A DNA stretch of 64,000 nucleotides, taken from the NCBI GenBank assembly GCA_027943335.1, contig BSBK01014754.1, positions 29,347 to 93,346 of the forward strand, in the 5' to 3' direction. Position 1 is the stretch's first letter. Each line of letters starts with the position of its first letter. A program made the position numbers and the translations under genes. This document shows, one piece after another, positions 34,887 through 47,171 of the stretch. Source of the stretch: Chamaecyparis obtusa (lineage: Eukaryota; Streptophyta; Pinopsida; Cupressales; Cupressaceae). The notes beneath the pieces were generated by a model, which worked only from the letters and a program-made list of their open reading frames with translations, had not been told where the DNA came from and searched no databases.

Positions 34887-36762
34887 CTAGGCAAACTCCT
34901 TGTTGGTTTCGTCCGCTTCCTTCTTCGCCTCTGAGATCTTCTTTATGGTAGCATTGAAGTCTGAAAGCTCCAGGATCCTATCTTGGATCTTTTTCCTTTT
35001 AGTCGACCAAGTATGTTTACCAAGACCCTCATCACCCGCATCCTCATTGTCCTCCTCAAGTTTCTTACTAGGGGAGCCGACATCCAGCTCCGCTTTGATA
35101 GACATAAAACATTCCATGGCTGAGCCCGTGAACATGTTATTATCCTGCATTTGCTTCTTCATGGCATTCTCCAGATTATCAACTCTAACTTGCATATCCT
35201 ACACCTTCTTATCCCTGTCATTGTCCTTGTTGCCATCCAAAGTCTTTGAACCATTCTCCAAAATCTCCTGCAAGGAGTCAACCTTAGCAGAGATAGAATG
35301 ACATTTTAAATTCAGGTTTTTTATTTCCTGAAAAAACCATTTCAACAAACGAAATGAGTACATAGATGTCGCCTTCGCAGTCTAGAGAACCCTGAAAGGA
35401 GGGTCAATTTTATCATCCATATCTTCTTTGAGCAGTTGCACATTATGTTCTTGCATATCAATAGTTTTGGTAAAGGGGATGTTCCGAGAGGTAGAAGGGA
35501 CATTATCTATCTCCGCAACAGGGGAGTCCTTCTCTACAACAAGGGAATCCTTCTGCATATCCGAATGGACCTCCATGATAACTTCCAGTTTGGGGGAGAT
35601 GGGCACATCATGATCCTCTGAACTATCATACTCCACCAAAATGGGGACCAATTGGCCTCCCACATCCTCATCTTTCTTGTCGTCCTCATGTTATGCTTGA
35701 CCATAAGGATGTTCCCTGCCTCCATAGTTCCAGCAACCTCCTCCTCCTTGTTCTCATTATCCCTAGAAACTGTATTCGACACCGACAGTGAAGCTTTACT
35801 ATCATCCTCAGTCAAATTAGTCATGTCCATACCAACATCCTTATCATATTTTAATTTTTTACCAGAAGAAATCTCCTCTTTTCCAATCGTCTCCCTCATA
35901 CATTTCTTAGCCGATCTAGAGGCTTTGGGTGAGGAGATGATAGGGCTGGAAATGGCCTTCTGCTTGATATGTTCCATAATGAGGAGAATAAGCCCCTCAT
36001 GCAGAATGAGTTTCTTCTCTTTCCTCCTATGATTAGTAATGCTAAGGCGGAGGGACTGAAGGAGAAAAAAAGGCAAGGACACTCTAATCTTGTGACGGAA
36101 GTGACAAAGCAACACAAAATGGTATGAGTGGGCACGTTTATACCTACCATCCAAGGTAATGTATTCCATGATCACCATCATGAACATCGCCCAGATTTCC
36201 TTGAAGGCATCAACGTCATAGCAGCCGCTGGAATCTTTCACCAAACTCTACGCTTCAACTTTGCTTTTGGGGAAATGTTGGATGCCTTTTGCGAAACTTT
36301 CTTATCTCTATAAAATTTAACACCCTTGAGGCTCAGCCCGAACACCTCAGCAATTAGTTCTTCTGTAATGTTCACAGTAAGACCAGCAATGGTCACCACC
36401 CCATCTTTCCAAGACTCAGCAAACACCTTCGTTGCTCCGTCTTTAAACCCATGCAAATGCTCCATATACGTAGTCAGGCCACCCTTTCTGAGTTTTTCCC
36501 AGACCTTTGGCATGTTTTTCCATTTCATATAGTCCTTCGTCTCCCTTCGATTAAGCCTGCCACCCATGATATCAAAGAGAGAAATAACAACAGCAGTAGC
36601 AGAGAACAGCCAAATGTAGACAAAAAGGGCAACTTTAAAATACACACAAATAAACTCGTGTCTACATTCAGTAATCTCAGGAAAGGCAAAGCTTTCCGTA
36701 ATCATATTAACCTGTTTAGCCAAAATGTGTCTTATCATCATAATTTCTTGAGATACTCCCAA
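34887..36762 (-). pseudogene. Extra coding region (third ORF) at the L1 3' end, function unknown
   Basis: Lies after RNase H and before the L1 3' UTR, inside the target duplication, so it belongs to the inserted unit. Open pieces with few shifts: 36762-36238 (VWEKLRKGGLTTYMEHLHGF, then FAESWKDGVVTIAGLTVNIT, then EELIAEVFGLSLKG), continued in another frame at about 36244-35900 (GCYDVDAFKEIWAMFMMVIM, then LDGRYKRAHSYHFVLLCHF), then an acidic Ser/Thr/Glu-rich part (35900-35382) and a C-terminal charged, probably coiled-coil region (35195-34887: VDNLENAMKKQMQD, KKISEAKKEADE). The N-terminal part looks like proteins of unknown function found in plant transposons; I cannot name the family. It could be an authentic ORF3 or a captured gene. 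Confidence 0.55.
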
Positions 36763-37235
36763 TCCACCCTTTTGCTATGGATCCTGTCAAAAGCCAACTT
36801 GGCTTTCATATCAATGATGAGATTGCTACCTTCATGCCAGATCACAATGTCTTTTGCCCTAACCGCAAAGTTGGCCAGCTCATCAACAGTACCGTTCGCT
36901 TCCCAGTAAGCGTGGGAAATGATGAATTTCTTAAAGGAATTAATAATCATTCGGGCCCCCTCAATAATCACCTTAATGGACCATGATGGTTTAGTGATAT
37001 TATTGATGCAATTTAAGATATTCATTGAATCGCCTTCAATCCACATGTTCGGAGCCATATCTTTTTAATGATTTTAAGGGTTTGGAGAAGAGCCATGGCC
37101 TCCACAACATGATTGGTTTGCACCCCAATGGGAAGCGCCACAGCATCAAGACAATTTTCCATGTCATCTCTTATGAGCCCACCACAACCTGTCATACCTG
37201 GGTTACCCTTCGCAACACCGTTGAAATTGATTTTA
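36738..37235 (-). pseudogene. L1 RNase H domain
   Basis: Reads WIKINFNGVAKGNPGMTGCG at the start, then GLIRDDMENCLDAV, QTNHVVEAMALLQTL with the catalytic Glu, and after a one-base shift near 37065 WIEGDSMNILNCI with the third acidic residue. The first catalytic Asp (normally INFDG) is Asn here, a change one G-to-A transition would explain. The end has SHAYWEANGTVDELANFAVR, the typical C-terminal His/Asp segment of plant L1 RNase H domains. Located downstream of RT as in other plant L1 elements. Confidence 0.85.
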
Positions 37236-38081
37236 ATCCATCCCGGAGGGGGGGAAAGCCAAATGGCATTCTCCCATTAGGTAGGAGTTTTATTTTTGGA
37301 CCCAGCACTATAATCACGAGCAATGAAGTCCAGCTTCAAACCAGTCGATGAATTGTAGTTCTCCTTGGGACGTCTCTTAAACTTTTCAACGATCACCAAC
37401 GACAGGAGCTCATAATTTTTGAAAACTCTGTCATGACATTCTCTCCACAATCTCCATATAAAATAAGGAGCAATAAGATTCTACAACTGCTTATCCAGGG
37501 GGACCTCCACTTTTCTCCATTGGGTACATAAATTCTCCATATTGTTAGGAAAAAACCAATTAATCTACCAGCACTATAAGGTAAGAAACCAAACTTCCCA
37601 AGAATAGCTATAGTCGATGGCCAGATGGAAGACCGACTCTTCCACCTTTTTACAAAGAAAACATCTATTACTTAAAATCATACCACATTTTTGGAGGTTG
37701 TCAATGGTAAGGATCCTATTCTGCAAAACCAGCCAAAAGAAAATGTTAATTTTAGGAATTAATATTTTATCCCAAACCTAGGCCCAACAGGGAAGAGGAT
37801 CTGGCTACTTCAATAAAATCTCAGAGGCCGAGGCCATAGTGAAGATAGTTGAAGGAAGAATTCCCCAAATCAGCTCATCATCTCTGGATGAATTAACCTT
37901 CCAAATATTCAAATCTAAGGGCCACATCAACTAAGGAAAGATCAATCCACAATCTATTCCTCCAATAGTCCTTGACCCTTGAACCAAATCTCTAAATACA
38001 GGAGTTAATAAAAGGTTGAAAAGTAGTAACAGAGCTAAGAGGAAAATATTTGAGCCAGCAGTCATCCCAGAACTTAATTCT
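37236..38081 (-). pseudogene. L1 ORF2 connection/zinc-binding region, heavily broken
   Basis: Between RT and RNase H. It starts with the conserved IKFWDDCWL sentence; the rest has many stops and shifts and corresponds by position to the zinc-binding RVT-associated region of plant L1 ORF2. Little beyond position can be claimed. Confidence 0.55.
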
Positions 38082-39031
38082 TTAACCATTGGCTAAATAC
38101 CATTTAGCCCCTTTAAAGGTCATCTCCTTAGCTTGCTGGATGCAATTCCAAATGGAGGAGCCATGCACTTTCAGTTTCATTTTCATAAAATTAGATATGT
38201 GGGGAAAGGAGTAGAGATATTTATTGTGGATAATCTCATTCCATTCCATCTTTTCCCCAAAAATCCTCCAGATTTGTTTAGCTAGGAGTTCCTGATTGGT
38301 CACTCTTAGGGAGAAAATACCCAGCCCCCCCCCCCCCCCACTTCTTAGGAATGCAAACCTTGTCCCACGCAACCAGAGCCAGTCTCTTTCTTTCTTCAAC
38401 TCTAGACCACAAAAAATTTCTATGAATTCTTTCAATAATGTCTGCATGTTTTCCAGGGATCTTAAAAAGGCTAAGAGCATAAATGGGGAGACTCTACAAA
38501 GAGGTCTTCAGAAGTTGGAGTTTACCTACTTGACTAAGCAGGGCACCTTTCCAACCAGTAAGTTTCCTATTGAATCTTTCCACAATGCTAGCCCAAAAAG
38601 AATTAGGAGGTTTGAGACCTAAAGGAAGGCCTAGATAGGTTGCAGGAAAGGTATCAATTCTAAAACCAATGATTCTTGCTATTCTATTCTGCCTATCCAC
38701 AGGCATGTTGATAAATAACAAAGAGCTCTTATCCCAATTGACAATTTGACCAATACCCAAGGATTAAATGGAAAGAGCATGTTTGATAACCCTAGCCTCC
38801 TAGATGGATGAATACTCCATGATGATAGTGTCATCCATGAATTGTTCACGAGAACACGGCCTAGAAGCAGAAGAAGGAGAGATTCCCTTGAAAGAATCAA
38901 TAGAGACTAATTTCTAGATATAACGACCAAGACATTCAACCATGATAGAAAAAATGATAGGAGACAAGGGATCTCCTTGTTGAAGCCCCCTGGAAGGTTT
39001 GAAAAATCTAGAGTGGGAACCATTAACCATG
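38082..39031 (-). pseudogene. L1 reverse transcriptase, C-terminal half
   Basis: Begins right at the CACTA insertion point and continues the RT: MVNGSHSRFFKPSRGLQQGD followed by PLSP, the catalytic block EQFMDDTIIM (both Asp kept), then GQIVNWDKSSLLFI, FPATYLGLPLG and GWKGALLSQVGKLQLLK. The last part (38480-38082) reads GIFSLRVTNQELLAKQIWRI and AKEMTFKGAKWYLANG. A run of fifteen C (38325-38339) gives a poly-Gly stretch. Stops and shifts occur near 38490 and 38770. Confidence 0.88.
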
Positions 39032-39034
39032 ATA

Positions 39035-39180
39035 CACTAATACATTTGGGGTGAAATTGCGACGGCAATTTGCGACGGCAGGCAAATGTCATTAGGTTTT
39101 GGCCTTTTTTTTTCAAATATAGCCCGAAACCGTCGCAATTGCGATGGCAATACATTTGGAATTGTCGCAATTGCGATGTT
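39035..39180. repeat. CACTA left terminus and subterminal repeats
   Basis: Terminal CACTAATACATTTGG is followed by several copies of ATTGCGACGGCAA-like and CCGTCGCAATTGCGA-like sequence, the same motif family as at the right end. Confidence 0.85.
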
Positions 39181-40450
39181 GTCGGGATATAAGCGCAAAA
39201 AAAACAAGAGCCTTGTCATCATTTGTGTTGTCAACAGCGCCGTAACCCTCCGTGAAATCACATCGGGATATAAGGGCACGTTGTCATTTGTGTTTTCAAC
39301 AGCGTCGTAACCCTACGCAAAATCACATCTGGATATAAGGACAAAAAAAACAAGAACGTTGTCATTTGTGTTTTCAACAACGTCGTAATCCTCTGCATGC
39401 GAAATCACAGCTACAATTTGTGAGTACGTTGGGTTTATTTTTGTTTTATCATTATTATGTAATCTGGTATTCAGCTGTTAGAGAGCTAAAATACCCAGAA
39501 ATGAGGACATATCTGTGTTGAATTTATTGTTAGCGGCTTTGGTTATTTAGAAGTTTAATTTTATTTCTTCATCTTTCAAGCACAAACATTTTGTGGACCG
39601 TAACGTCTTCATTGTTTCGAGTATGCAGTGAAACAGCCCTAACTTGCAACATTGTCATTTGTGTTTTCAACAGCGCCATAACCCTCCGCGAAATCACATC
39701 GGGATATAAGGGCAAAAAAAACAAGAAGGTTGTCATTTGTGTTTTCAACAGCGCCGAGAGAGATTCCCTCCGTGAAATCACAGCTACAATTTTTGAGTAC
39801 GTTGGGTTTATTTTTCTTTTGTCATTATTATGTAATCTGGTATTCAGCTGTTAGAGAGCTAAAATACCCAGAAATGAGGACATATCTGTGTTGAATTTAT
39901 TGTTAGCGGCTTTGGTTATTTAGAAGTTTAATTTTATTTGTTTGTCTTTCAAGCACAAACGTTTTGTGGACCATAACGTCTTCATTGTTTCGGGTATGCA
40001 ATGAAACAGCCCTAACTTGCAACGTTGTCATTTGTGTTTTCATTTTATTTGTAGCTGTGATTTCGCGGAGGGTTACGGCTTTGGTTATTTAGAAGTTTAA
40101 TTTTATTCGTTCGTAACCCTCCGCGAAATCACATCGGGATATAAGGACAAAAAAAACAAGAACATTGTCATTTGTGTTTTCAACAGCGCCGTAACCCTCC
40201 GCGAAATCACAGTTACAATTTGTGAGTACGTTGGGTTTATTTTTGTTTTATCATTATTATGTAATCTGGTATTCAGCTGTTAGAGAGCTAAAATACCCAG
40301 AAATGAGGACATATCTGTGTTGAATTTATTGTTAGCGGCTTTGGTTATTTAGAAGTTTAATTTTATTTGTTCGTCTTTCAAGCACAAACGTTTTGTGGAC
40401 CATAACGTCTTCATTGTTTCGGGTATGCAATGAAACAGCCCTAACTTGCG
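39180..40450. repeat. Two interleaved repeat families in the CACTA left arm
   Basis: Unit A (about 78 bp, containing GTTGTCATTTGTGTTTTCAA and CGCGAAATCACATCGGGATA) occurs at least seven times. Unit B (about 240 bp, containing GAGTACGTTGGGTTTATTTT and GGAC(C)ATAACGTCTTCATTG) occurs three times, at about 39410, 39782 and 40205. Inverted copies of both lie at 47560-47800 and 52985-53290 in the same element. Confidence 0.85.
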
Positions 40451-40486
40451 ACTACCTTCACGGTACTTGTGTACAATATCATAATG

Positions 40487-40522
40487 GGACCTTTGACAAC
40501 CGGCCCTCAAATCTATTTGTAG
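40487..40522 (-). repeat. Second copy of a 36-bp WWE-coding piece
   Basis: Matches 41458-41493, the WWE segment encoding LQIDLRAGCQRS, with one mismatch. It lies just downstream of the PARP-like exon. Confidence 0.85.
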
Positions 40523-40545
40523 ATTATCTTTGAATATAATCTTTC

Positions 40546-41916
40546 CTACCTCAGGTACGAGCAATCTTCTGGAGCAAGATAAACACCAACACCATATGCC
40601 GGACCACCATTCATTAATCTGTTATTGCTAAAACCATGTAGTATAATTGATGATATGCTTGTATCGGATGCTCCATGCCATGCATATTTAACATTTGCAT
40701 TACCACGAGAATTTCTTGTTATCTCAACCTGTTTGTTGAAAACCTGCAGCCGAGCCTGTCCCAACCTATCTGTTTGTGAATTTTGATAAATACCAGTAAC
40801 ATTGGTTGCAAGTCCAATTTTATTTAGGCCAGTAAGGAAACAATTTTTCACAACTACATACTCTGTATCACAATCCACTAATTTGATCAATTTGTCCCCC
40901 ATTTGTTCAAATTCACGAGCCACAAAACTAGAACATTGTTGGGATTCAAAAAGCAAATTGTGATTAATGACACCATCCCTAACCTCATCACGCAATATCT
41001 GACCATTCTCCAACTGAGTTGCATCTGTACCTGTTCGAACCTTAGCTGATGTTTTATGAAGCAACTGCTTTGCTTGGAAAGTCTTTATAGGTAACTCAGT
41101 TACAGGCTGTGGCTTTGTATCCTTAAACAAGTTTGAATCTCTTAAATCTCTATACAATTCATTTGCGCCAGTGGGTCCCTTGGTTGAATATTTCTTGATC
41201 AATTCATCTAATTTAGGAACATTCATGGATACCACATCAGCCATAGGCTTCAAATTACTAGGAATACAAACTTGCTCAGTTTTGGAAACCTCCATACTAG
41301 CAGCAACTCTATCACAATTCTCAGCATTTGAGGCCTCGGTTGGACTTATTCAAATTTCAATCTCGACCTCAACTTTAGAGGCAACTTCTTCATCGGCATT
41401 ACCCTCAATGATAACTTTGGGGAAAAAGCATGAACCATTCTCATCAATCCAAGCAATGGACCTTTGACAGCCGGCCCTCAAATCTATTTGTAGCATTCGC
41501 AAAAAATCAACAAGATATGGAGAGCCATCTATTGCCAACTCTACAGTGGGCATGCCAGCCAAAAACTCATCTCTAAGTGAATCCAAAACTTGGACAGAAA
41601 AATCATTCCATGAGCCATTCCAAAAATACATCACCCTCGTGGGAACTGAACTCTTACAAAAATTCTCATAGTTATGGAATGTTGCCTTGCCCGAACAACA
41701 CTTATACAAACAACTACATTTCATGCTTCTGTCTTTCTTGCCACAGTTAATCCTATTCTTCCGTACCCACTTAGATAATCTCCTTCCTGAGGATAGGAAA
41801 CCATATTTATTTCCTTGTTTTCGTTTCATTTGAGCTCTCTCCAAAAAATTTATGCCAAGCTGACACAAATGCTTGTCTTCACCCTTCATTGCAAACAAAA
41901 CCAATTTACAGCCCAA
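40546..41916 (-). pseudogene. Captured RCD1/SRO-like gene (WWE and PARP-like domains)
   Basis: One reading frame from ATG 41916 to 40546, broken only by TGA at 41350-41352. The N-terminal part has the RCD1-family pattern NFLERAQMKRKQGNKY and a WWE domain (RVMYFWNGSWNDFS, AIDGSPYLVDFLRM, RSIAWIDENGSCFFP). The second part (41295-40546) has the divergent PARP fold of SRO proteins: VKYAWHGASDTSISSIILHG and GPAYGVGVYLAPEDCSY. A donor-like GTAGG follows, and the expected end of the PARP domain and the C-terminal RST domain are absent. SRO proteins are plant stress-response regulators, usually without ADP-ribosyl transferase activity. Being inside a CACTA element, with loss of the 3' part and a stop, it is a captured and decaying copy. 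Confidence 0.85.
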
Positions 41917-42164
41917 ACCATTTCAACTAGGGTGTAATTATTTACAATGTCACTACAACACCATAATCTACAACCACCCCTAACAAGATGCTACAATATA
42001 CACCAAAATCCGATGCCACATTTTACATCGATACGAAGAGAAACAACATATAGAACAGAGAGTTGATCCTAGCATTCAGTCTCATTATTCAAACTCCGAT
42101 CGAGCCATAAAACAATACTCAAATTGTCAAGAAGTTAAATTAGGCCAAGCAAACCCCAGTTCCA

Positions 42165-44970
42165 CCATGAAACCTCCAAATCTCAGTTTCTGACTCCACT
42201 CCAACAGTCCACTTCCTTTGTTAGGTCCACAGGCCTAATGCATGCGGTTTAGGATTGGGTTTCCAAACAAAGTATGAGGAATGGGTACCTGGGATCAAAC
42301 ACTGAGTTTTAGGTTGTTCTCCTCACCCTAGGTGTATATGCCTATCAATAATGCAAATATAACAGATTGATTTAATTGGAACCAACTTGAATTAGAATGA
42401 ATAGTCATTACATAGGAGACCCCTTAGTTATATAGCCAAGGTTAGTACAAAGGAGTGAATGAGACAATGACAATAGATAATCAATAGATAACTTATCACC
42501 CAACTAAGATGGAATCACATGTCCACCAAAGGTTAATGATCCTCCAATGTGTAATAAAGTATGTGCGACAAAGGTGGAGTCAAGACATAAAGTGGAATGT
42601 GATAACATGATAACACCACATAAAGTGAAAAATTTCGAACTACTCCTATGTGATCCCTAAGTAAGCTTGAGTGTAATTAGTACCCACGTGACAATTTACC
42701 AAGTTAAAATAAATTTTGGTGGCAGGATTTTTTATTAGTTTTCTTTCTATCTTTTTTTACTAAAAACAAACTTGAAATGTATTTTATCTTTGTTTATTAA
42801 TATAAAATCATATATTACCAATGGAAAAAATCTTCTATATATTTTTTCACCATGTTCTATAGCTGAATTGAACTGTTTGATGTATAATTTATCTACCTAA
42901 TCTTTTGTGCTTGCATGACAATTTTGAATTTTTCAATCACATAATTTTTAATTTATTTATAGTTGTTATGCCATTCTTGTAATTTGATGCCCCACCCATT
43001 CTTACATTTTTCATTACGCTTCATCTAGATTTTCTTCCTATGGTTTATAGAATACTTAAAAACCAAATTGAGCCAATGATTGTCATTAATGGTTTCAACC
43101 TTTTTTAATAGCTTACATTTGGGTTATCACTAATGTTTGTAAAGGAAAAGTGTCTACTGTAGCTAAAAGAATTTCATGAGAAACTATAAATTTGATTATA
43201 AGATTTCTTTTTACTATATTTTTTTTTATTCTTTCTAGTTATCTCCAATTGTTCAATTTCTCATATTTTTTCCCAACACTTGACAACCATAAAGGACAAC
43301 CAACATGGGTAGTAGACCAATATGGTTTTTCTCATTTTTTAATCCCAAAGTTTGGCTCTCCTACACCCATTTTGAAGAAGGTGTGAGGTCCTTTAACCTT
43401 AATGCATTCCCTTTATTGTCTTTCTCTTCTAACTGAGCTTACAATGAAAATAATCCTAATACATACACCCATTTTGAAGAAGGTGTGAGGTCGTTTAACC
43501 TTAATGCATTCCCTTTATTGTCTTTCTCTTCCAACTGAGCTTACAATGAAAATAATCCTAATACATTTGTATTCTTTCATTATTTCTAGCAAGCTACCTT
43601 AAAAAAGAATGGTAATATTTTTATCTTTTCTATTTAATAATACAACCATTATTTTAGTCTTGGTTATATGGACTTGCATTCTAACCTTCTGACAAAAAGT
43701 GTTCCAAGGCCTTCAAGTGCTCTCTCAATGCATGGTCTTTTAAATAAAAAAAAAAGATAAGATCAACAACATATAAAAGAACCTTCACCCCATAGTTTTC
43801 CAATTGAATAACTTCCCCATCTATCTTCATTAATCATGCCTCTAACTTATAAATGTATATGATATAGGGGGAATAACTATTTGAATCTAATGTCACCACC
43901 AAAATACTTAGACATATTCTTTCTTGTTATCATTTTAGCTCTAACCTTATCATAAAATACATGCACAACTTCTCTATATAAATCTTAGATGATTGATTAT
44001 TTTATTCTATTCCATAGTTTATCTCTGGGTACCACGTTGAATGCTTTCTTTAAGTCCACAAAACAATAAGCATCTTATGCACCTTGACTGTCCAAGATTC
44101 TTTCAATCAAGTCCCTACAAAATAATGTGATGATCAATGGTAGAGTATCTGGGCCTAAAACCTAGTTGTTATTTTTCCCCCTTTCCCTCATTTTCTACCC
44201 ACACAAAAACCAAGTTTTAAGGTCCTTCACACACCGCAACCTTCTGATTTTTCACTATATATCATTTTCCTAGTCAAAAACATAGAAGCTTTTGACCTAG
44301 GGCTTGCTCCCAAATGGTGTAACCTCAACCTCCTGGTTCAAAGCTTTTGGAATACGAAAAAGGACCTCCCTAACTTGCATTGTACCGAGGAAGAAGAATT
44401 TCCAACGGTCAAAATTCAAGTTAGGGCCATTTGAATGGCTAAACCCTGAAAACAAGGGTTTCTTAGACCAGCGGACAAGAAAATTGAATAACTCTGATAT
44501 AAAATGACTCGAAGTTATCAAACCAATTCTAAAAGCATAAAATGGGGATGCTCCAACTTTCAGATAGGTTTTGATCACCCCTTCACATCCGTACACCGTA
44601 CTGTCACCGTGATTTGCACAGAAAATTGCTCTGAAACAAGTAGTTTTATTGATTTGAAAGCAATTTCAATACAATGAGGATCTCTTCAATTTCCTCAGTC
44701 ATTTGGAAGCCTAAATAGGCTCTCCCCACTGTTGGCTTAACCATTTTTATGGTTGTAGCCGTTTAACCAATTCAAACTCAAAATTGCTTAGCAACTTTAA
44801 AAGTTGCATTACAACTTTAAAACAACTTTTGCCGGGTAAGACAAAAAGTCTGTTTTGGAAGACTAAAAGACCTTATTTGATGTTTTAGACTTTCAAACAC
44901 TCTTAAAACACCTAAAGACACCTAGATAACAAAATTTCATCCAAGGGACCAATCGATACCCAAGGTTTAT
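42165..44970 (+). repeat. Partial copy of the solo-LTR family, interrupted
   Basis: 42165-42330 and about 44190-44970 match successive parts of the complete LTR at 50809-52494 (shared sentences around CCTAATGCATGC, CTAGTCAAAAACA, CCTGAAAACAAGGGTTT and TTGATACCCAAGG). The part between is foreign and includes a LINE remnant. The left end of the LTR is missing. Confidence 0.65.
43000..44160 (-). pseudogene. Non-LTR retrotransposon RT remnant (not the L1 family)
   Basis: The reverse complement of 44160-43760 reads, with shifts, FRPRYSTIDHHIIL, then AYCFVDLKKAFNVVPRDKLW and LYREVVHVFYDKVRAKM. The F-V-D-x-x-K-A-F and V-P-R-x-x-L-W pattern belongs to a LINE RT of the kind widespread in plants outside L1. 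It has many stops and no recognisable start. Positions 43365-43566 are a tandem duplication of about 102 bp. Confidence 0.6.
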
Positions 44971-45858
44971 TAGAGTGACTGTCCTCATTTGTTGAAGGAA
45001 AAAAGCATTAATGTGGTTCAATAGCAATGCATTCAAGTGGCAATTACACAAGGGACAGTCACTGTGAGATGTCCTCATTTGTGACAAGGATAGTCACACA
45101 TGAGGACATCTCACAGTGATTCTCCCTTGTGTAATTGCCACTTGATCACTCTAAAGACAACATGATAATGTACACTCACTGTAAGGACAGTCACAAATGG
45201 GGACATCTCACAGTGAGTGTCCCTTGTGTAATTGCCGCTTGAGTTACACAAGGGACATTGGTTGTGAGATGTCCCCATTTGTGACAAGGACAGTCACACA
45301 TGAGGACATCTCACAGTGATTTTCCCTTGTGTAATTGCCACTTGAATGTATTGCTATTGAACCACATTAATGCTTTTCTTCTTCAACAAATGAGGACAGT
45401 CACTCTGAAGACAACATGATAATGTACACTCACTGTAAGGACAGTCACAAATGAGGACATCTCACAGTGACTTTCCCTTGTGTAATTGCCGCTTGAATTA
45501 CACAAGGGACAGTCATTGTCAGATGTCCTCATTTGTGACAAGGACAGTCACACATGAGGACATCTCACAGTGATTGTCCCTTGTGTAATTGCCACTTGAA
45601 TGTATTGCTATTGAACCACATTAATGCTTTTCTTCTTCAACAAATGAGGACAGTCACTCTGAAGACAACATGATAATATACACTCACTATAAGGATATTC
45701 ACAAATGAGGACATCTCACAGTGACTGTCCCTTGTGTAATTGCCGCTTGAATTACACAAGGGACAGTCATTGTGAGATGTCCTCATTTGTGACAAGGACA
45801 GTCACACATGAGGACATCTCATAGTGATTGTCCCTTGTGTAATTGCCACTTCTCAGAC
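44970..45858. repeat. Palindromic repeat array I
   Basis: Alternating copies of three sentences and their complements: GGGACAGTCACTGTGAGATG, GAAGACAACATGATAATGTA and CCACATTAATGCTTTTCTTC. At 45036-45146 two arms of about 50 bp face each other around a short centre. The same units form arrays at 46515-46680, 47790-48762, 50760-50808, 52495-52990, 53300-53825 and 54915-55800. Confidence 0.9.
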
Positions 45859-45869
45859 TTACTCTATCA

Positions 45870-46500
45870 GATACTTACAATTAAACTAAGTAATGGAGGT
45901 TACTTAAGATATCAACCGCTATTTCAGATTCAATCACAATATGTGTGCAAGACCCCTTAGTGCTTTATAAACTGAGGGCATCATTTGGTCCTAGGATGAA
46001 ATCTACATGTTAGGTATTTGTTTGGTGTCTTAGGTGTGTGTTTAGGAGTCTAAAGGTTCATAAAGGTCTTTAAAACATTCAACACAATCTTCTAGTCTTT
46101 CTCGGCAAGAGGATTGTTTACAAAAATGTAATGCAACTTTTAAGTTGCTTAGCAATTTCAGTTTTAAGACTGGTAAACGGCTATAACCAACTAAATGGTT
46201 AAGCCAATGCAATTGCAGAGCCTATTTAGGCTTATTGATATCAGAGGAAATCCGAGAGATCCTATTGTAATCTTTGATTTCAAAAAATCAATAAAGAACA
46301 CCTATTTCTGTGCTATTTTCTGTGCTTTCAATGCAACAGTATGGCGTACGGATGGTTTGAAGGGAGTCAATTTGGTCCAAAAGTTGCAGGAGACCTTGTT
46401 GCATGTTTTGAACTTTATTTGGTCCTTTCAAGTCTTTGCATTGAGGAGTTGGTTAATACTATTTGTCTCTGCTCTGCAAAACCCTTAGTTTCAGGGTATG
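45870..46500 (-). repeat. Inverted partial copy of the solo-LTR family
   Basis: The reverse complement aligns with 44600-44960 and 51830-52200 (for example around AAGCCTAAATAGGCT and GGCTTAACCAT). Open frames across it are not genes. Confidence 0.6.
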
Positions 46501-46982
46501 TGTACATTATCATGTTGTCTTTACAGTGACTGTCCTCATTCAAGTGGCAATTACACAAGGGACAGTCACTGTGAGATGTCCTCATTTGTGACAAGGACAG
46601 TCACACATGAGGACATCTCACAGTGACTGTCCCTTGTGTAATTTCCACTTGAATGTATTGTTATTCAACCACATTTATGGGCCCGTTTGGACCATGACAC
46701 ACAGTAGCATCTACAGAGAAGAAGTTTGGTATGCAATGGTCTTGAAACCTCCTGAGAAATTCTTGGTATGCATTTGTGTGGTGCAAAAGCTTCGTTGAAA
46801 GAGAAAAAGAAGAAAAGAATAGAAATGATTTTTTTTCTTTTTATGTCATATACTGTAACCAGCTACTTATAACTTGCAAAAATTATTATAACCATTTGAA
46901 ATTGAAACTTGGTTTAATGTGAAACTGAGAACTGCTTTATTAGAGCTTTATGTGATTTAGATTCAGACATCAAGAACATTGT

Positions 46983-47171
46983 TTGCCTAATATTGTGATT
47001 AATGCTTATTTATTAATATCTCATACTAACAGACAATTGATAATTGTAGGGAAAACGTCATTGGGGGTCTTTGAGGATCCACCAGAAGCCAAGGAGAAAA
47101 TGTATTCAAATGCTAAAGATGGTGTAACAGTCCTTACAGCTGTTGAACCTTGCTGTGTAGATCATCTCTGA
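46983..47171 (+). pseudogene. Exon-like fragment, gene not recognised
   Basis: After an acceptor-like TACTAACAG (about 47030) an open stretch reads VGKTSLGVFEDPPEAKEKMY and ends VEPCCVDHL with TGA at 47169-47171. It looks like a terminal coding exon captured with part of its intron. I do not recognise the protein. Confidence 0.35.

Noticed and set aside
38325..38339. Run of fifteen C giving poly-Gly in the L1 frame
   Set aside because: Most simply slippage or a sequencing or assembly artefact in a dead element.
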